Origin: Sharpea azabuensis DSM 18934
GTDB taxonomy: Bacteria; Bacillota_I; Bacilli_A; Erysipelotrichales; Coprobacillaceae
Length of the DNA stretch: 36,759 nt
Assembly (NCBI RefSeq): GCF_000702165.1
Contig: NZ_JNKU01000030.1
Span: forward strand, 1 to 36,759
Direction: 5' to 3'
Numbering within the stretch: position 1 is the stretch's first letter; every line of letters begins with the position of its first letter. This document shows, piece after piece, positions 32,843 through 36,759 of the stretch. Below the pieces are notes generated by a model that was given only the letters and a program-made list of their open reading frames with translations, made no database searches and was not told the DNA's origin. The position numbers were made by a program, and so were the translations under genes.

Positions 32843-35173
32843 ATGGCTAAGAAAAAAAAGAAAAAAGTAGTAAAAAAGAATGAAGCACTCACTCCCCTTA
32901 AGATTCGTATCTTGAATCTTATCGTGATTTTCTTCATTGTTATTACGTTAGGACATCTAGGCTTTGTAGGAAAAGGTTTATTTAATGGGCTAAGTTATTT
33001 ATTTGGCCCAATTATGACATATATAGGATTAAGTCTTATAGGACTTGGCTTGATCAATAGTTTTATTAAAGGAGAAGTGGTCAATCCTACTTCACCAGAG
33101 GCAGTAGGAACATATATGATGTATGTAGCTGTTCTCATTTTCCTTTGTTTTTCAAAAGAGGGGCAGGGGGTACATCTCATCGGGAAATATATTGCTGGCA
33201 AGATGAGCTTTAAAGGCGGACTTCTGGGAATTGTACTTTATGGTGGACTCAGTGAGCTCTTTGATGCCTTAGGTGCACTCATTGCTGCAATCATCATTTT
33301 TTCGATTGGCTTTATCATGGTTGGTACAAAACTTTATCTGCGCTATAAGCAATATCGTGATGAACATCCCTTACCTGAAAGAAAAGAAAAACCAATCGAG
33401 CCAAAAGTTATTAATCATCAAGATGATCAAGTAATCAATAAAGTCTATGTCAAAAAGAAGGGACCTAAGTTCTTTGATTTTCTTGGTGACAAAGAAGAGG
33501 AATTGCCTTTATTCCCTGATGAAGTCTTTGAAGATAGGAAGAAAGAGGTTCCTCTTGAGCCAGAAATCACAAGTGCTTTCGCCTTTAATGATCAGACAGA
33601 AAGGCTCGATATAGTAGACAAAAAGCCTCAAAAGACGAAGCAGCAAGAAAAGAAGGAACCTGTTGTTGATGTGCCAATGCCAAGTCATGCAACATCTCTT
33701 GCCCATTACCAATTGCCACCAGTAACGCTCTTAAATCCAATCAAGCGTACAAAAAGCAGCAATGAAGAAATGCATAATGCAAAAGCAACCGCAGCAACGC
33801 TTGAAGAGTTACTAAAGCAGTTTGGTGTCAATGCTCATGTCGAGGAGCTTCATATCGGTCCGACTGTCACAAAATATGAATTGCGTCTTGAAATTGGTAC
33901 GCGTGTCAACAAGATTCTCTCCCTGCAGGATGATATTCAGCTTGCCTTAGCTGCTAAAGAAATCCGTATAGAGGCGCCAATTCCAGGCAAGCCCTATGTC
34001 GGCATTGAAATTCCAAATAAAACACCCGCCATGGTGCCTTTCAATGAAGTCTTCCAGCTATCAAAGAAAGATCCAACATACAATAATGTTCTTGCGGTAC
34101 CACTTGGCAAAGATATTGAAGGAAACATTGTTACTGCTGAATTGAACAAGATGCCTCACTTATTAATAGCCGGGGCAACTGGTTCAGGTAAATCCGTCTG
34201 TGTGAATGTCATTATTACATCTCTACTGATGAAAGCAACACCGGAGCAAGTCCGTTTAATTCTAGTCGATCCTAAGAAAGTTGAACTTTCGAACTACAAT
34301 GGTGTTCCCCATCTTCTTGCACCAGTTGTCACTGATGCCAAGAAAGCAGCTGGCGTATTGCAGGAAGTTGTCAAGGAAATGGAAAGACGCTATGAAGTCT
34401 TTGCCGAAAACAATCAGCGTAATATGACAAACTACAATGAATATGCAAAGAAATTCAATCGGACTGCAAAAGAAGAAGAACAAAAAGAAATCATGCCTTA
34501 TATTGTTGTGATTCTTGATGAAGTTGCCGACTTGATGATGGTTGCGAGTAAGACGGTCGAAGATTGTATTATGCGTATCTCACAGATGGCTCGTGCTGCT
34601 GGTATTCATATGATTGTGGCAACCCAAAGACCTTCAACAAATATCATTACTGGTGTCATCAAGGCGAACATTCCTTCGCGTATTGCTTTTGCCGTTTCTA
34701 GTTCCGTTGATTCAAGAACCATTCTTGATAGCGGTGGGGCGGAGAAACTGCTAGGCAAAGGGGATATGCTTTTTAGCCCAATGAATGCATCAAGTGCGAC
34801 ACGTGTTCAGGGGGCATTTGTCGATGATAGTGAAGTAGCGCGTGTTGTTGAATATGCCTCTAGCCAGATGGATGCCACATATGAAGATAAATATGTCAAC
34901 GCTAAGGAAGCCAGCAATGAAAAAGGCAGTAGCAGTGAGGATGATGATCCCTATGCAGACTTTGATGATGAGTATGAAGAATGTCGTGATTTTGTCATTC
35001 AGGAACAGCGTGCAAGTACTTCACTCTTGCAAAGACGTTTCCGTATCGGCTACAACAAAGCAGCAAGAATCATGGACCAGCTTGAAGAGAATGGTGTCAT
35101 TGGTCCACAGATTGGTTCAAAGCCTAGAGAAGTCTACATTCGTTCCTATAGTGAAGAACCTCTTGAAGAGTAA
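32843..35173 (+). CDS. ftsK: DNA translocase FtsK/SpoIIIE
   Basis: 776 residues. A lysine-rich start is followed by about four membrane segments (30-170), a charged linker to about 300, the alpha domain, then the RecA-like motor with Walker A AGATGSGKSV near residue 443, Walker B YIVVILDEVADLM and VATQRPSTNIITGVIKANIP. The C-terminal gamma winged helix (EQRASTSLLQRRFRIGYNKA) should read the KOPS-like or SRS polarity sequences. It pumps chromosome ends across the closing septum. All domains are complete. GGATGGAGGGGCAG lies upstream. Confidence 0.96.
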   Translation: MAKKKKKKVVKKNEALTPLKIRILNLIVIFFIVITLGHLGFVGKGLFNGLSYLFGPIMTYIGLSLIGLGLINSFIKGEVVNPTSPEAVGTYMMYVAVLIFLCFSKEGQGVHLIGKYIAGKMSFKGGLLGIVLYGGLSELFDALGALIAAIIIFSIGFIMVGTKLYLRYKQYRDEHPLPERKEKPIEPKVINHQDDQVINKVYVKKKGPKFFDFLGDKEEELPLFPDEVFEDRKKEVPLEPEITSAFAFNDQTERLDIVDKKPQKTKQQEKKEPVVDVPMPSHATSLAHYQLPPVTLLNPIKRTKSSNEEMHNAKATAATLEELLKQFGVNAHVEELHIGPTVTKYELRLEIGTRVNKILSLQDDIQLALAAKEIRIEAPIPGKPYVGIEIPNKTPAMVPFNEVFQLSKKDPTYNNVLAVPLGKDIEGNIVTAELNKMPHLLIAGATGSGKSVCVNVIITSLLMKATPEQVRLILVDPKKVELSNYNGVPHLLAPVVTDAKKAAGVLQEVVKEMERRYEVFAENNQRNMTNYNEYAKKFNRTAKEEEQKEIMPYIVVILDEVADLMMVASKTVEDCIMRISQMARAAGIHMIVATQRPSTNIITGVIKANIPSRIAFAVSSSVDSRTILDSGGAEKLLGKGDMLFSPMNASSATRVQGAFVDDSEVARVVEYASSQMDATYEDKYVNAKEASNEKGSSSEDDDPYADFDDEYEECRDFVIQEQRASTSLLQRRFRIGYNKAARIMDQLEENGVIGPQIGSKPREVYIRSYSEEPLEE

Positions 35174-35195
35174 CCATGCTTACTCTTCTTTTTTT
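35165..35195 (+). terminator. Terminator after ftsK
   Basis: GAAGAGTAA (35165-35173), loop CCATGC, TTACTCTTC (35180-35188), then seven T. The stem contains the ftsK stop codon. Confidence 0.9.
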
Positions 35196-35310
35196 GATGT
35201 CAACATTACACCAAAAATAAAAATTATATTAAAAACACATGAATTTTCTTTTAAATGCTGCTTGTGGGTGATATTATAATTATAGATTTATTTAAGGAGG
35301 AAAGCGGAAA

Positions 35311-36402
35311 ATGAAAAAGCTAATGGCATCATTACTAGTTGCTTCAATGGCATTAGTAGGATGTGGTGGTTCAGGAAGCAAATCAAAACCTGAAATCGCC
35401 TTGATCACTGATGCGGGAGGAATCAATGATAAGTCATTCAACCAGTCTGCATGGGAAGCAGTCAAGGAGTATGGCGAAAAGAATGGAAAGGGATACAAGT
35501 ATTACAAGCCTGCAAACTTCGATACAGCAGGTTACAAAGCTCAGATCAAGAATGCAAAAGATAACGGAGCTAAAGTCATTGTATTACCTGGCTACAAATT
35601 TGCAGCAGCTATGGGCGAATTTCAGAACGATGAAAAGTATAAAGATATTCACTTTGTCTTAATTGACTTCCAGCCACAGGATGCAAAAGGTAACAACGTT
35701 GAACCAAAGAGCAATGTTTATGCCGCTACATTCAAGGAATTCCAGCCTGGTTATTTAGCTGGTTATGCAGCTGTAAAAGACGGCTACACAAAATTAGGTT
35801 TCATGGGTGGTATCGCATTACCTGCAGTTATTAACTACGGCTATGGTTATTTACAGGGTGCAAACGATGCTGCTAAAGCAATGAACAAAACTGTTGATGT
35901 TAAGTATTATTACACTGGTTCATTCAATGAATCACCAGAAATCAAGACTAAAGCTACTGGTTGGTATAACGGTGGCACTGAAGTCATCTTCTCTTGTGGT
36001 GGTCAGATTTGTAACTCTATCTTTGCAGCTGCAAAAGAAACAAACAAGAAGGTTATCGGTGTTGACTCTGACCAGAAGAGCCAGTCTGAAACAGTTATTA
36101 CTTCAGCTATGAAAAATGTCAAGAAAGTTGTCAAAGATGAAATCAAGGCAAGCTATGATGGCAAGTTCGAAGGTGGCGTTCACTTACTTGAAGCAAAAGA
36201 TGGTGACGTTGGATTATCTCCAGACTTCTCAAGATTCAAGAACTTCAAGAAAGCTGATTACGATGAAGTCTTCAAGAAAGTATCTGACGGCTCAATCAAG
36301 ATCGTATCTTATGCTGATGTTGACGCTAACGCTAAGGGCGATCCTAATACAGCTAACTTAAAGTCTGTATTAACAAACGTTACTGTAGATTATCAGAAAT
36401 AA
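35311..36402 (+). CDS. BMP-family (PnrA-like) ABC substrate-binding lipoprotein
   Basis: 363 residues with a lipoprotein signal: MKKLMASLLVASMALVGCGG, lipobox LVGC with Cys18. The mature part follows the BMP/PnrA nucleoside-binding fold: EIALITDAGGINDKSFNQSA, GYLAGYAAVKDGYTKLGFMG, VIFSCGGQICNSIFAAAKET, IGVDSDQKSQS. It probably captures purine nucleosides for an ABC importer whose other parts are not in the window. A very strong AAGGAGGAAAG site and a TATAAT at 35275-35280 suggest high expression. Codon use is regular, as in highly expressed genes. Confidence 0.95.
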   Translation: MKKLMASLLVASMALVGCGGSGSKSKPEIALITDAGGINDKSFNQSAWEAVKEYGEKNGKGYKYYKPANFDTAGYKAQIKNAKDNGAKVIVLPGYKFAAAMGEFQNDEKYKDIHFVLIDFQPQDAKGNNVEPKSNVYAATFKEFQPGYLAGYAAVKDGYTKLGFMGGIALPAVINYGYGYLQGANDAAKAMNKTVDVKYYYTGSFNESPEIKTKATGWYNGGTEVIFSCGGQICNSIFAAAKETNKKVIGVDSDQKSQSETVITSAMKNVKKVVKDEIKASYDGKFEGGVHLLEAKDGDVGLSPDFSRFKNFKKADYDEVFKKVSDGSIKIVSYADVDANAKGDPNTANLKSVLTNVTVDYQK

Positions 36403-36410
36403 GATGACTG

Positions 36411-36474
36411 AGAGATGAGCTATGCTCATCTCTTCAGACTGTTGACAATCAAATGATTGTGGACAGTCTTTTTT
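36411..36474 (+). terminator. Double hairpin terminator after the BMP lipoprotein gene
   Basis: The first hairpin is AGAGATGAGC, loop TAT, GCTCATCTCT (36411-36433). The second pairs 36436-36450 with 36455-36469 (two mismatched positions) and is followed by a T-run, the true terminator. Confidence 0.88.
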
Positions 36475-36515
36475 GTATGGAGAATAGAAATATCAAGATG
36501 ATACTTCATATATGG

Positions 36516-36521
36516 TATAAT
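36516..36521 (+). promoter_or_regulatory. Extended -10 promoter of the right-edge transposase
   Basis: TGGTATAAT is an extended -10 box. The -35 region (about 36493) is poor. It lies 26 bp before the transposase start. Confidence 0.6.
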
Positions 36522-36546
36522 ATATGCATGAAGGAGCTGATGTGGC

Positions 36547-36759
36547 ATGGCTAAGAATAAGACTGAACAGAAGCAACAGTACATGATCTGTGCACTGCTT
36601 GATGACCTGGTCCCAGAGGACCACCTGGTAAGAAAACTTGATAGATATGTAGACTGGAGTTTTATCTATGATATCTGTGATCCGCTATATTCAAATAGAG
36701 GAACCAATAGAGTCGATCCTGTAGTCCTGTTCAAGATGATGTTCATCAATATAATTTTT
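36547..36759 (+). CDS. IS1182-family transposase, N-terminal part (runs off right edge)
   Basis: 71 codons are visible from ATG 36547 with AAGGAG upstream; the frame is open at the window end. The start reads QYMICALLDDLVPEDHLVRK, then DPLYSNRGTNRVDPVVLFKM, the DUF772-type N-terminal domain of IS1182/IS5-like transposases. The catalytic DDE part lies outside. Whether the element is intact cannot be told. Confidence 0.88.
   Translation, partial: MAKNKTEQKQQYMICALLDDLVPEDHLVRKLDRYVDWSFIYDICDPLYSNRGTNRVDPVVLFKMMFINIIF

Overview
The window is low-GC Firmicute DNA. The right two thirds has a conserved housekeeping backbone: RNase HIII, CvpA, MutS2, UvrC, an RNase J paralogue, FtsK/SpoIIIE and a BMP-type lipoprotein. 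Strong Shine-Dalgarno sites, AT-rich intergenic DNA and gut-type accessory genes fit an Erysipelotrichia-like or related gut Firmicute. That placement is an inference from gene content; no rRNA is present.

Left edge to about 6.3 kb is a mobile, patchwork region. It opens with the end of an IS21-type IstB gene and a broken radical-SAM gene. Small unrelated cargo genes follow, separated by three families of non-coding repeats, named here R1 (738-900, 5324-5460), R2 (895-1317, 4451-4872) and R3 (4263-4454, 6093-6284). R2 carries hairpins, then a well-formed promoter, and sits immediately upstream of two different cargoes: a membrane protein/zinc ribbon/XRE regulator/CPBP protease set and a cytidine-deaminase-like gene. 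R1 and R3 sit immediately downstream of cargoes. The layout looks like an array of expression cassettes with shared borders. It is the most unusual feature of the window.

6.6-14.8 kb is a redox and flavin island under a MarR regulator with a palindromic operator: two aldo/keto reductases, a carboxymuconolactone decarboxylase-cupin fusion, a flavin reductase-like protein, a flavodoxin, an Fe-S/FMN reductase, a NimA-like flavin-binding protein and a DUF134-NifX protein. Several genes are decaying. One aldo/keto reductase has apparently lost its ATG by a 1-base deletion, DUF134-NifX has a 1-base deletion, and an acetylesterase-like gene is frameshifted and cut off at an IS605/TnpB remnant.

15-22.5 kb holds regulators and transport. 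A MerR regulator has a 19-bp-spacer promoter, followed by a SIMPL-domain protein and a metallo-beta-lactamase-fold protein; this segment is flanked by a 102-bp direct repeat. Next come a regulator with HTH motifs at both ends, an ABC exporter and a YczE-like membrane protein.

22.5-36.4 kb is the backbone. Three proteins look like catalytically altered family members: RNase HIII (first Asp is Ala), a VanY-like protein without its zinc ligands, and an RNase J with J2-like substitutions. Two identical tRNA-Arg(TCT) genes lie 110 bp apart. At the right edge an IS1182-type transposase begins and runs off the window.
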